Shown one piece after another: positions 43,680 to 52,028 of a stretch of 64,000 nt of DNA. The first letter of the stretch is position 1. The number at the start of each line of letters is the position of its first letter. Where the stretch lies: positions 1-64,000 of the forward strand of contig JACRFZ010000084.1 of NCBI GenBank assembly GCA_016212515.1, read 5' to 3'. The notes beneath the pieces are model-generated. The model was given only the letters and a program-made list of their open reading frames with translations. It was not told the origin of the DNA and did no database searches. Origin of the DNA: Candidatus Melainabacteria bacterium (lineage in GTDB: Bacteria > Cyanobacteriota > Vampirovibrionia > Obscuribacterales > Obscuribacteraceae). A program made the translations under genes and the position numbers.

Positions 43680-44068
43680 AGAACCAATTTGCTACTCCAG
43701 GGGACCGCTTTATGTGCTGCAAGCTTGCTTACACAATTGTTCCAAGCCTTTACTCATTCTACAACCTGGAGTCTCGGCACAACCGCCTACAAGCCAACCA
43801 GCCCGATTTAGCCGGTCCTATTTAGTTTAGCCGGTCCCAGGCAGCCAGTCAGGCACACACCATCAAACAAGAGCCGACCGGGGAACCATTTTCGGCTTGA
43901 CATCGTCGGTGTTCATCACTTGCCCTTGAGCAAGTTGAAACTGGAAAGTGCTCAAACTTAAAAACTGAAGAAGTCGGTCAAATTGCCACCAAATAGGGTG
44001 TGACACTCTCTGAACTTCTGCTAAACTAAACTCACTCTAAAAAACTATTATTGCAAGGTGGGCGTTGT
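43680..44068. other. 389-base spacer between divergent genes
   Basis: No gene. It contains a direct repeat TTTAGCCGGTCC (43807-43818 and 43826-43837, 19 bases apart) and the promoter candidate at 44000-44027. Confidence 0.55.
44000..44027 (+). promoter_or_regulatory. Candidate promoter of the DCC-like gene
   Basis: GTGACA (44000-44005), 16-base spacer, TAAACT (44022-44027), about 40 bases before the ATG at 44069, whose ribosome site is AAGGTGG. Confidence 0.4.
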
Positions 44069-44461
44069 ATGAACATGACAACACAATGTGCCCCGGAATC
44101 CCTGTCACTCACTATCGTATGCGACGAAAGATGCACCGTCGTGCGGTCTCTGGCGGCCCTTCTCAGGGTCTGGGACCACGGCCGTCGGTTCACTTTTGTC
44201 GACCGAGAATCACCAAGCCCCATAGCAGCAAAACTCATGAGTGAGCTCGATAATTCTCGCTGGAGCCTCTTCCTGATTGACGAACAAAACGAGCGCTGGC
44301 ACGGGCCCGATGCCATTCCCATGATTCTCCAGAATCTGCCCTTCGGTAAATTTGCCGCCGTCTTTTACATTTTGCCGGGCACCATGTGGCTGACACGCTA
44401 TTTTTATATGGTTATCTCCAACCTGCGTTTCTTCCTGAGCGGAAAGAGAGCAGCCGCCTGA
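44069..44461 (+). CDS. Degenerate DCC (DUF393) family protein
   Basis: About 130 residues. The layout fits the thiol-disulfide oxidoreductase-like DCC family: an N-terminal strand with DxxC, SRWSLFLIDEQNERWHGPDA and a C-terminal FYILPGTMWLTRYFYMVISN followed by LRFFLSG. The usual motif DxxCxxC is here VCDERCTVVRS: Asp19 and Cys22 remain but the second Cys (position 25) is Val. So it cannot form the expected CxxC disulfide; it may be a non-redox member. ATG at 44069 chosen for its AAGGTGG ribosome site. Confidence 0.68.
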   Translation: MNMTTQCAPESLSLTIVCDERCTVVRSLAALLRVWDHGRRFTFVDRESPSPIAAKLMSELDNSRWSLFLIDEQNERWHGPDAIPMILQNLPFGKFAAVFYILPGTMWLTRYFYMVISNLRFFLSGKRAAA

Positions 44462-44566
44462 AAGGCAGTGCCTCGAAGGCAAACCAGAAGTAGAAAGTTT
44501 CCCTGGTAGAAATTGCTTCTCACCAGTTCATACAGATGAGGTCCGCTGTAGCCAGGTGCTGCGCCG

Positions 44567-45529
44567 CTAATTCAAGCCGAGCTGCTGCCGCACCAATTCG
44601 TCTTCCGGACCGCAAATGAACTTAAGCCCCAGGGCTAAAGCTAATTCCTGATCCGTAGCCACAGCCATGGGATAACGACGGGTGGAAAGCCTGGCTGCCG
44701 GAGGGACGATTTCCGAGCCGTCCGATAATTGTTGGCCCCGGAGCTCATTCACGGTAGCGCTCTCAGAAGTGCCGGAAATCTGAACGCCGCCTTGAATATT
44801 CTTGCCAAACTGAAAATCTCTATTGAGTGGCGAAATCTTCTCGATGGCACCGACCAGCTCCCGCATGACGCTAGCCGGTTCGCCATGCTCACCGCTCAAG
44901 CGGTCATATTGATAGCCTTCGGCCGTAAGAACCAGTAAGTCGGGCTTGAGCACCTCCACCAGCCAGGCGGCCCGGCTCAGCGGGCGCGGTGCAAAGTCAG
45001 CCACAATCTGAGTCTGTTCATCGGGGATGTTAAGGAAGGCGCACAAAATCTCCGAGACATTCTTCCGCCAGTCTACATAAAAGCAATCCAGGCCGGAGGC
45101 ATCATCAGGCAACATCACTTGCCCGCCTTCTACCAGCATGGCACTCTCGGAAAGAGCGAAAGCCGTCGGCAAATGACTTGAGGCCGGAGTGACCAGAGTA
45201 ATCTTCTTGCGCACGCGTTTGCGCCAATTTGCCACCAGACAGGCCAGTGCCTCCTCAGTATCGTCAACGGCAATCAAGGGGAAGCTTGTGCTGGCAATGG
45301 GATAACTGCCGCGATCTTCCACAATACAGCCGAGAGCCCCACTACAAAAGGCATCACCGATGAAATCATGCCCATCGAAAGTTTTTCCGGTCAAAGCCAC
45401 AAACCAGGCGCCGTTCAAATCGGCCCTGGTATCGGTAGCCACACAACCTGCCTGATCGGGGACCATGCCCTGAGCCATTCTGCCCTGGGTCAGGTCGAGG
45501 ATTTCCTCTGCCGAATACTGAGCTGGCAA
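44567..45529 (-). CDS. MurF/MurE-like ligase N-terminal domain protein lacking the ATP-binding P-loop
   Basis: 320 residues from TTG. The first 105 residues match the UDP-MurNAc-peptide-binding domain of Mur ligases: CVATDTRADLNGAWFVALTG, KTFDGHDFIGDAFCSGALGC and VDDTEEALACLVANWRK. Real Mur ligases then carry a TGSnGKT P-loop; here the position reads KITLVTPASSHLPTAFALSE, without GKT. A weak Mur-like middle part follows (LKPDLLVLTAEGYQYDRLSG). The protein is shorter than MurF (about 450 residues) and should be unable to ligate. It could bind muropeptide precursors or be a decaying gene; intact reading frame argues for function. The small gene at 45545 ends 15 bases before. Confidence 0.72.
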   Translation of the reverse strand: MPAQYSAEEILDLTQGRMAQGMVPDQAGCVATDTRADLNGAWFVALTGKTFDGHDFIGDAFCSGALGCIVEDRGSYPIASTSFPLIAVDDTEEALACLVANWRKRVRKKITLVTPASSHLPTAFALSESAMLVEGGQVMLPDDASGLDCFYVDWRKNVSEILCAFLNIPDEQTQIVADFAPRPLSRAAWLVEVLKPDLLVLTAEGYQYDRLSGEHGEPASVMRELVGAIEKISPLNRDFQFGKNIQGGVQISGTSESATVNELRGQQLSDGSEIVPPAARLSTRRYPMAVATDQELALALGLKFICGPEDELVRQQLGLN

Positions 45530-45544
45530 TTTACCGCTTTCAAA

Positions 45545-45754
45545 CTAGACGTCGGTCTTAATTGTAGCGGCTGTGGCCAGATCGGGAACCTTGAGATTGG
45601 GATCAGTTTTCTTGCGGTCATCAAGCGCTTTCTGCAAAAGCCTTGTGGCAAAGCTGCCGGTTGTACGCTGAGTTCTTTCACTCGCCGAATTAGCAGGACT
45701 AGCGGTAGTTTCCTCTTCCACCTGAACCGGCGGGACGATAGTGCTTGCAGTCAT
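45545..45754 (-). CDS. Small protein upstream of the MurF-like gene
   Basis: 69 residues from an ATG with a strong ribosome site GGGAGGG four bases before. Sequence is polar and probably disordered (VEEETTASPANSASERTQRT) with a short helical part (FATRLLQKALDDRKK). No family recognised. It probably shares a transcript with the MurF-like gene. Confidence 0.6.
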   Translation of the reverse strand: MTASTIVPPVQVEEETTASPANSASERTQRTTGSFATRLLQKALDDRKKTDPNLKVPDLATAATIKTDV

Positions 45755-45948
45755 GATTCCCTCCCGGGGTACGGCTACTTGTGGATCTTGAATAAGAAAA
45801 CTCGGACGCCAGCCAGAGATGTTCACCGTCTGAAAGACAGAGGCAACCTCAACAAAGCCAGATACTAGCTGACAACCCAACTATTGGCAACCCCAAAGCG
45901 CTCATAATAAGCTCTTTTTAAAACTTCGCGCAGGCTGCACTTCCGGCA

Positions 45949-45985
45949 TGTCAACGTTGACAGGAGCGGTTGATAATCACATAAT
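45949..45985 (+). promoter_or_regulatory. pyrB promoter with overlapping palindromic operator
   Basis: TTGACA (45957-45962), 17-base spacer, CATAAT (45980-45985): a near-consensus sigma-70 promoter. The expected transcription start, six to eight bases on, falls at the ATG of pyrB (45992), so the mRNA is probably leaderless. The -35 is the right half of a perfect 14-base palindrome TGTCAACGTTGACA (45949-45962), a likely repressor site. Confidence 0.65.
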
Positions 45986-45991
45986 TCGCAC

Positions 45992-47095
45992 ATGATAAAA
46001 ACACTGAACAATCCTGTTTCCAAGGACTTTGTCGCCTCAGTGGCGCGCGCCAACTCCGAATTCAGCTTGTGGCAGAAACGCCGACACCTGCTCAACACCA
46101 ATGACCTCAGTCTGCCGGAGCTGTCTCTAGAACTTGCACTCACTCACTATTACAAAGAGCACCGGCTGCACTGCCTGCCACCACTGACGACACTAAGCGA
46201 CTGCACCGTTGCCACCCTCTTCTACGAAAATTCCACACGCACCCGCTCTTCCTTCGATCTGGCTGCCAGAAAGATGGGCGCAACTGTTCTGCATCTGGAT
46301 GTCAAATCCTCTTCCGTAGCCAAGGGCGAGAGCCTCCTGGATACGGCCATGAATCTATGCGCCATGGGCGTCAATGCCATCGTTATGCGCCACAGTCAGT
46401 CAGGCGCACCGGATGAACTGGCAGAGCAAGCCAATCAGGTCCTGGCCAGATCTAAAGACCCGGCGAGAGTGAAAAATCTAGCGGTGATAAATGCCGGTGA
46501 CGGCGCCAAGTCTCATCCCTCGCAAGGCTTGCTCGACCTCTACACCATGCTGAGCGAGCTGGATCTATTGCCATCCCTCGATCTATCCGGCAAACTGCAA
46601 AACCCCTTGCAGCCAGACTGCCTCAAAGGCAAGAAAATAGCCATTATCGGCGACATCTTGCACAGCCGGGTGGCCAGGTCCAACTTCTGGCTTCTGAAAA
46701 ATCTGGGAGCGGAAGTGCATTTCGCCGGACCTCCATCCCTTTTGCCGCAAGACTTTGCCATCAGTCACCCCGGCGCCATTCTGCACCACAGCCTCAAACC
46801 GGCTGTGAGCGATGCCGACTTCATCATTACCTTACGCATCCAACTGGAAAGACAAGAGCAAGGCTTGATCGCCAGCCTGGACGACTATAAGGAAAGCTTC
46901 CAGGTCAACCACGAACGCATCAAGTGGGCCGCAAAAGCAGTAAAAGTTCTGCACCCTGGTCCCATCAACCGCGGCATCGAGATCACCGAGAGTCTGGCCG
47001 ACGATGAAGAGTATTCCCGCATCCTCAGCCAGGTAACAAACGGCGTATTGACACGCATGGCAGTACTGACCCTGCTACTCTTTCAACACGACTAG
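45992..47095 (+). CDS. pyrB: Aspartate carbamoyltransferase catalytic subunit
   Basis: 367 residues. Transfers the carbamoyl group from carbamoyl phosphate to aspartate, first committed step of pyrimidine synthesis. Carbamoyl-phosphate site FYENSTRTRSSFDLAARKMG, then SSVAKGESLLDTAMNLCAMG, VMRHSQSGAPDELAE, NAGDGAKSHPSQGLLDLYTM, and in the aspartate domain KIAIIGDILHSRVARSNFWL and KVLHPGPINRGIEI. An N-terminal extension of about 45 residues precedes the usual start region. No pyrI or pyrC is adjacent. Monocistronic promoter, apparently leaderless. Confidence 0.96.
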   Translation: MIKTLNNPVSKDFVASVARANSEFSLWQKRRHLLNTNDLSLPELSLELALTHYYKEHRLHCLPPLTTLSDCTVATLFYENSTRTRSSFDLAARKMGATVLHLDVKSSSVAKGESLLDTAMNLCAMGVNAIVMRHSQSGAPDELAEQANQVLARSKDPARVKNLAVINAGDGAKSHPSQGLLDLYTMLSELDLLPSLDLSGKLQNPLQPDCLKGKKIAIIGDILHSRVARSNFWLLKNLGAEVHFAGPPSLLPQDFAISHPGAILHHSLKPAVSDADFIITLRIQLERQEQGLIASLDDYKESFQVNHERIKWAAKAVKVLHPGPINRGIEITESLADDEEYSRILSQVTNGVLTRMAVLTLLLFQHD

Positions 47096-47108
47096 GCGGG
47101 AATTCCCT

Positions 47109-47660
47109 ATGGAAAACGAGAACGTCACGGCCGGCACGGAGCCGAAAGAGAGCCGTTCTCGGACCTCACTATGGCATCGCACCAGGCGCTATCACATAAT
47201 AATTTTCTGGGCCATGCTGGCTCTCGGGGTGCTTTATACCCCCCTGCAACACTCATTCACCCTCGGTCGTTATCAACACTGGGGTCTGTCCATTACTTGC
47301 CTGGGCATAGGCTACTTGCTGCAAGTGATCTGGTCCTGGCGCGACTATACCAAGTGGGCAAGAATCAGTTATCTGAGCACCGCCTGCTACTTCCTTTTCG
47401 TCGGCTTCACTTTCTACGCCAATCCCTGGTTGGATGCCAGAATGTCTTTGCAGACGGAAGAGCAGATGGGGCGCCGTTCCCTCATGCTGGTGGCATATTT
47501 TGTCATGAGTTTAGCCCTTTCGGCGGTCTGGATGAAATGGATTCGAGCGGAAGCCAAAGCCCAGAAAACCGTCGCTAAGCGCGCTGCTATCCAGGCGGCC
47601 GGCGCGGCGGCCGGTCATGAAAATAACCAGAGTGATGAGCCCCGAGAAGGAGGGCAGTGA
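47109..47660 (+). CDS. Small four-helix membrane protein
   Basis: 183 residues with four membrane segments: IIIFWAMLALGVLYTPL (about 31-50), LSITCLGIGYLLQVIW, ISYLSTACYFLFVGFTFYAN and LMLVAYFVMSLALSAVW. The last 40 residues are cytosolic, Ala-rich and basic. Family not recognised. 13 bases after pyrB; its stop overlaps the GTG start of the ATPase gene by two bases. Confidence 0.78.
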   Translation: MENENVTAGTEPKESRSRTSLWHRTRRYHIIIFWAMLALGVLYTPLQHSFTLGRYQHWGLSITCLGIGYLLQVIWSWRDYTKWARISYLSTACYFLFVGFTFYANPWLDARMSLQTEEQMGRRSLMLVAYFVMSLALSAVWMKWIRAEAKAQKTVAKRAAIQAAGAAAGHENNQSDEPREGGQ

Positions 47661-48157
47661 CAAACATGGCCAAAATAATTCTCATGGTCGGAATACCAGG
47701 TTCCGGCAAAACCACACTCTCTCAGCGAGTTGTCTCCAAGGGCTTTCATTATCTAAATGCCGATTCCATCCGACTGGAACTCTACGGCGATGAGAAAGAG
47801 CAGGGCAAGCCGGAGGACGTTTTCGCCATCTTCTTCGCCAGGCTGGAAGAAGCCATGGAGCAGAAGAAAAACATCATCATAGACAATACCAATCTCAATC
47901 CCCGGCAGCGGAAGCCCATTCTGGAAAGAGCACAACAGTTCGGCTACGAAGACGTACAACTCTGGTTACTGGATGTGCCTCTGGAACTTTGCCTGGAGCG
48001 CAATCGCAAAAGAGAACGAGCCGTTCCGGACGACATTGTCTCCAACATGTATACCGAACTCTACAAAAACGGCAGACCCAAAAGAGTGGAAGGCAAAGTT
48101 GTTGTAATCAGACCATCCCAGGACGGTAGCGATTATCTGTTCTTTCCCCAGAGCTGA
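47657..48157 (+). CDS. P-loop kinase (AAA_33/polynucleotide kinase-like)
   Basis: 166 residues. The P-loop is MVGIPGSGKTTLSQRVV (about residues 10-26); NADSIRLELYGD and IIIDNTNLNPRQRKPI are the second and third signature blocks of this family (phosphate-loop kinases such as bacterial PNK-like proteins and zeta-toxin relatives). A lid with arginines (ERNRKRERAVPDDIV) follows. Substrate may be a nucleic acid end, nucleotide or sugar. GTG start overlapping the previous stop as GTGA, with AAGGAGGG upstream; ATG three codons on is possible. Confidence 0.88.
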   Translation: MTNMAKIILMVGIPGSGKTTLSQRVVSKGFHYLNADSIRLELYGDEKEQGKPEDVFAIFFARLEEAMEQKKNIIIDNTNLNPRQRKPILERAQQFGYEDVQLWLLDVPLELCLERNRKRERAVPDDIVSNMYTELYKNGRPKRVEGKVVVIRPSQDGSDYLFFPQS

Positions 48158-48228
48158 TCCAACAAAATCCGAAAGCCGGCAAGGCAAACATCGAAGAACC
48201 AAAGGAACAAAAACGGAGACTTCTAAAT

Positions 48229-49548
48229 ATGGCGGCAGTGAGAGCGAAAATAATGGCAGGGGCAGTCTTGAGCCTGGCCCTCTGCAACTTCGGACAGCCG
48301 GTAATGGCAAAGACGGAAACCATTGAAAGTAAGCCAAAAGCAGTGGCCGGCGGAGAGCGCTCTCTAACCGAAGCTGATGTACTGCGCTCCGAGAGCCTGG
48401 ATCTGCTCATGGAGCACATGATGAAGACCTGGCACCTTCCCGCTGGTCAAATAAGTGTCGGTATCAAAGGCAAGATTCTCTACAACCGTTCCTACGGTAA
48501 GTCGGACAAAGAGCAGAAGACCCCCACCACCACAGCCAATCTCTTTCGCATTGCTTCAGTTTCAAAAGTCTTGACGGCTGCCGCCATACATAAGCTGATC
48601 GATGAAGGCAAGTTGAGCTACGAAGATCATGCTTTTTCCATACTGGATAATTTGACGCCCCCTAAAGTCGGCGACACCGAAAACAGCAAAGCCGTTGACC
48701 CTCGCTTGAAAGATGTGACAATCGGACAGCTTCTCACTCACAGCGGCGGCTGGACTATCGAGCACGGCGATCCCCAGCGTATCTATGCCCGACTGGCAGC
48801 CGATGCCTGCGGCGAACCCCGCCCGGCCAGCCCCACAGCCATCGTGCGCTACATGATGAACAAGCCCATGGATTACACACCGGGCAGCAAGTCCGTCTAT
48901 TCCAACTTCGGCTTCAACATTCTTGGGCGCGTCATCGAAAAGGTGAGCGGCAAACCCTACGACGTTTATGTCAAGGAAGCCATATTGAAACCGCTGGGCA
49001 TTGAAACCATGGCTCTGGGCCGCACCCAGCTAAAGAACGCTCGCTTGAATGAAGTTTATTACCATGCCGGCGGCGACCCTTTCGGCGTCTGGTCTTTGTT
49101 CGATCAAGACGGAGAGGTGACGGACTTTGCCTACGGCGGAGACGCTGCCATTGAAAGCATGGACTCCCACGGCGGCTGGCTTGCCTGCGCCCAGGACCTG
49201 GTTAAATTCGGCATGGCTCTTGATGGTCAGGGCCAGTTCAAAATATTGCAGCCGGAAACTCTAAAAAAGTTTCTTACGCCAAGCCAGTATTCCGCCGGCC
49301 GCGGCAGCACCAGAAGGGCCGGAGGAGTGGTGGTAGATGCCGGCAAAAAGCCACACTACAGATGGACCCATGCCGGTGCCCTGGCTGGTACAAGCTCGGT
49401 TCTCTACTCCCTAAACGACGGCAAAGTGGTGGCAGTCATCTTCAATCATTTGCCGGCAAACCTGGGGGGCTTTTTTCAAGATCTGGAGACCAGACTCTTG
49501 AAAGAAATGAATACAAAAAAATGGCGGGAGAACGCCCTGCCTGAATAG
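48229..49548 (+). CDS. Secreted serine beta-lactamase/DD-peptidase-like hydrolase
   Basis: 439 residues. A signal peptide (KIMAGAVLSLALCNFGQPVM then AK) directs export. Active-site SxxK is FRIASVSKVLTAA (Ser110, Lys113); the YxN motif is KSVYSNFGFNILGRVIEK; a third box lies in the last quarter near HAGALAGTSSVLY. This is the class C-like penicillin-recognising family, which includes esterases, D-aminopeptidases and beta-lactamases, so drug resistance should not be assumed. Separate from its neighbours by 70 bases. Confidence 0.9.
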   Translation: MAAVRAKIMAGAVLSLALCNFGQPVMAKTETIESKPKAVAGGERSLTEADVLRSESLDLLMEHMMKTWHLPAGQISVGIKGKILYNRSYGKSDKEQKTPTTTANLFRIASVSKVLTAAAIHKLIDEGKLSYEDHAFSILDNLTPPKVGDTENSKAVDPRLKDVTIGQLLTHSGGWTIEHGDPQRIYARLAADACGEPRPASPTAIVRYMMNKPMDYTPGSKSVYSNFGFNILGRVIEKVSGKPYDVYVKEAILKPLGIETMALGRTQLKNARLNEVYYHAGGDPFGVWSLFDQDGEVTDFAYGGDAAIESMDSHGGWLACAQDLVKFGMALDGQGQFKILQPETLKKFLTPSQYSAGRGSTRRAGGVVVDAGKKPHYRWTHAGALAGTSSVLYSLNDGKVVAVIFNHLPANLGGFFQDLETRLLKEMNTKKWRENALPE

Positions 49549-49593
49549 GCGCTTCTAACAACGACTTCAAAGGAGAAGAAGGCTGCACCAGCT

Positions 49594-51972
49594 ATGAAAC
49601 CAAGATTTCTTTGCCGTAAACAAATTCCAAACGAGGCCGGAAGAAAATTCCGCAGTGCTGAAAATAAGCGCAAAGCCACTCGGGCGGCAACGCTTACATT
49701 GGCTCTCGCACTCTCTTTCACAGGAGAGCCGGCTCTGGCCGGACCGATGGAAGGCTTGAGCGGTTTCAGCAGGGGCAACAGCCTCGTAGACAGCGGCAAT
49801 TATCTGAGCGCTAAAGCCGCATTTGAAACAGCCATTTCCGACTTTTCACAGCCTGGTTTTGAAAAACAACAAGCTCGCTGTATAAACGGGCTGGGAATTG
49901 CACTCTGGCGCATGGGCTTCTACAAAGAAGCGGAGGGTAATTTCAGAAAAGCACTGGATATGACCGGCCAGTACGAAGGCAAAACCTGCCAGGAATACGC
50001 CGCCACTCTCAACAACTTAGCCCTGATGCTGCAATTGCAGGGCAACTTCCCAGAGGCTGAAACACTATTTCGCCAGTCCCTGGCCATCTGCGATGCCACC
50101 GGCGGGCACAACCGGGCTGACTTTCTCAGCAATCTTGCCGGTCTCTTTCAAGACCAGGGAAAGTATTCCGATGCTGAAGAATATTACAAGCAGGCCCTTG
50201 CCCTCAGCAAAAGCTCGGGAGACCAGGTGCAGGAAGCCATTACCCTCAACGATATCGGCACACTCTACCGAGACATGGATCGATACACCGAAGCCGAACA
50301 TGTACTGAAACGAGCCTGCGATATTCTCAAGGCGCAATACGGCGCCAATCATAGTTTTTCAGCAGCGGCGCTGGCCAACCTGGCCCAGGTCTACAGCCGA
50401 CAGGGGCGCTACGGCGAAGCGCTGCCCATGATGAAAGAGGCTCTGGCCGCCAAAGAAGCAGCAGTGGGACCAACTCATCCCATGGTGGCCACCAGCCTGG
50501 TTTCCCTTGCCGAACTTAACCTAGACCAGATGAAAAGCCAGACGGCGGCCCAAAATGAAAGCAAAGCCAGAGAGGTTGAGAACCTACTGAACCGGGCCCT
50601 CACTATCCGCCAGGACAAACTGGGTCAAAACAACCCGGAGACAGCGCAAGTATTGGAACTTCTTGGCACTTTGAAAGCCAAACAAAAATCCTTTGCGGAA
50701 GCAGAAGACGCCTTCCGGCAGGCTATCAGCATCAGAGAAACCAGCCTGGGAGCCGACAATGTCTTAACAGCCAGAACCAAACTTGCTCTGGCTGATAGTC
50801 TCACCGGCCAGAACCGCTTTAGTGATGCCGAGGCTTTGCTCAAGCAGGTTCTGGAAATCGATACCCGTTCAGCCGGCAAAGACAGCCCTCGCATAGCCCT
50901 TGATCTGGACAAGCTGGCTGCACTCTATATGCTCATGAACAGACCGGACCAGGCCGCAGCCATGAAAGAACAGGCCCTGGCGATAAAGACCAGACTGCCC
51001 GGCGGGGCACGGCTGAAACAAATCAATCAACTCCTGACAAGCCAGATTAACACAGGCAGCCAGGTAACTTCGATCCCGCTAACCGTTAACGGTTTAGCAA
51101 CTCCGAAGCCTCCTTTGAATCCATTAACCGTTAACGGTTTAGCAACTCCAAGTAACCCACCACAGGGCGCAAAACCTGGCACCGGCGCCACACTAAACCC
51201 GCAGGTCGCAAAAAGCATCGGACAAAAATATGCTCTTGTCATCGGCATCAGCAATTTCGAAGACCCCTCTCTCAATCTCAAATACTCAGCCAAAGATGCC
51301 AGAGATTTCTACAGCTACCTGACCGGTCCTGGTAACTTCAAACAAGAAAACACCCGCTTGCTCATCGACAAAGAAGCCTCCCTGGAAAACATCGTGGATC
51401 TGATCGGCGACTCCTGGTTGCCTCGCGTCGTTAAGCCTGACGACCTGGTTGTCATTTATTTCTCCGGCCACGGCAGCCCTGCCGAAATGGATGTCAAAGG
51501 CGACAACTACCTGGTGGTCTACAACACCAAACCCAATCATCTGTTTGCCACCGGTCTTTCTATGACCAAGTTACTGCCCATGATCAAAGAGAGAGTCAAG
51601 ACGGAAAGAGTATTACTGGTCTTTGATGCCTGCCATAGCGGTGCCGCTCGAGACGGAGCCAAAGGGCTCTACCGGGCCGACAACTTCGACTCCCAGGCTC
51701 TGGCCCAGGGCACCGGTCAGATGGTCATCTGCTCCAGCGCACCCGACCAGGTCTCCTGGGAATCGAAACAGTACCCGAACGGCGTCTTCACAAGGCAGTT
51801 GATTGATATCCTGGCCGCCGACGGCGGCGGCAATCCTCTCAGCAAAATCTTCCTGCAACTTAAAGATAACGTCCAGGCAGAAGTATTGCGGGACCGCGGT
51901 CGCGTGCAAACACCGGAATTTAAGAGCGCCTGGAACGGCAACGACCTGAAACTGAACGTCGTCACCAAGTAA
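49594..51972 (+). CDS. Exported TPR-metacaspase (peptidase C14-like)
   Basis: 792 residues. A signal segment (RAATLTLALALSFTGEPALA, then GPMEG) is at 30-50. TPR units of kinesin-light-chain type fill about 55-470 (EAETLFRQSLAICDATGG, DAEEYYKQALALSKSSGDQ, EAEHVLKRACDILKAQYGAN). A linker follows with two copies of PLTVNGLAT, each coded by the AACCGTTAACGGTT palindrome. Residues about 545-790 are a caspase-fold protease: YALVIGISNFEDPSLNLKYS, catalytic His626 in YFSGHGSP, catalytic Cys680 in VFDACHSGAA. This fits bacterial orthocaspases, which cleave after Arg or Lys. Partners unknown; TPRs may gate or target the enzyme. Confidence 0.92.
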   Translation: MKPRFLCRKQIPNEAGRKFRSAENKRKATRAATLTLALALSFTGEPALAGPMEGLSGFSRGNSLVDSGNYLSAKAAFETAISDFSQPGFEKQQARCINGLGIALWRMGFYKEAEGNFRKALDMTGQYEGKTCQEYAATLNNLALMLQLQGNFPEAETLFRQSLAICDATGGHNRADFLSNLAGLFQDQGKYSDAEEYYKQALALSKSSGDQVQEAITLNDIGTLYRDMDRYTEAEHVLKRACDILKAQYGANHSFSAAALANLAQVYSRQGRYGEALPMMKEALAAKEAAVGPTHPMVATSLVSLAELNLDQMKSQTAAQNESKAREVENLLNRALTIRQDKLGQNNPETAQVLELLGTLKAKQKSFAEAEDAFRQAISIRETSLGADNVLTARTKLALADSLTGQNRFSDAEALLKQVLEIDTRSAGKDSPRIALDLDKLAALYMLMNRPDQAAAMKEQALAIKTRLPGGARLKQINQLLTSQINTGSQVTSIPLTVNGLATPKPPLNPLTVNGLATPSNPPQGAKPGTGATLNPQVAKSIGQKYALVIGISNFEDPSLNLKYSAKDARDFYSYLTGPGNFKQENTRLLIDKEASLENIVDLIGDSWLPRVVKPDDLVVIYFSGHGSPAEMDVKGDNYLVVYNTKPNHLFATGLSMTKLLPMIKERVKTERVLLVFDACHSGAARDGAKGLYRADNFDSQALAQGTGQMVICSSAPDQVSWESKQYPNGVFTRQLIDILAADGGGNPLSKIFLQLKDNVQAEVLRDRGRVQTPEFKSAWNGNDLKLNVVTK
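51081..51139. repeat. Palindromic repeat, copies 3 and 4, inside the metacaspase gene
   Basis: AACCGTTAACGGTT at 51081-51094 and 51126-51139, 45 bases apart. Each is read in frame as T-V-N-G with flanking Leu (LTVNGL). The two copies, with flanking bases (TTTAGCAACTCC after each), form a 45-base tandem duplication in the linker between the TPR and protease domains. Confidence 0.85.
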
Positions 51973-52028
51973 GATAGATTCTCACCTGCAGGCGCCCAAC
52001 CGGTCGCCGGCAAGGAAAGCAAGGGTAA

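Noticed and set aside
48229-49548. Antibiotic-resistance beta-lactamase
   Set aside because: SxxK and YxN motifs mark the broad serine hydrolase family. Many members are esterases or peptidases, so a resistance role is not supported.
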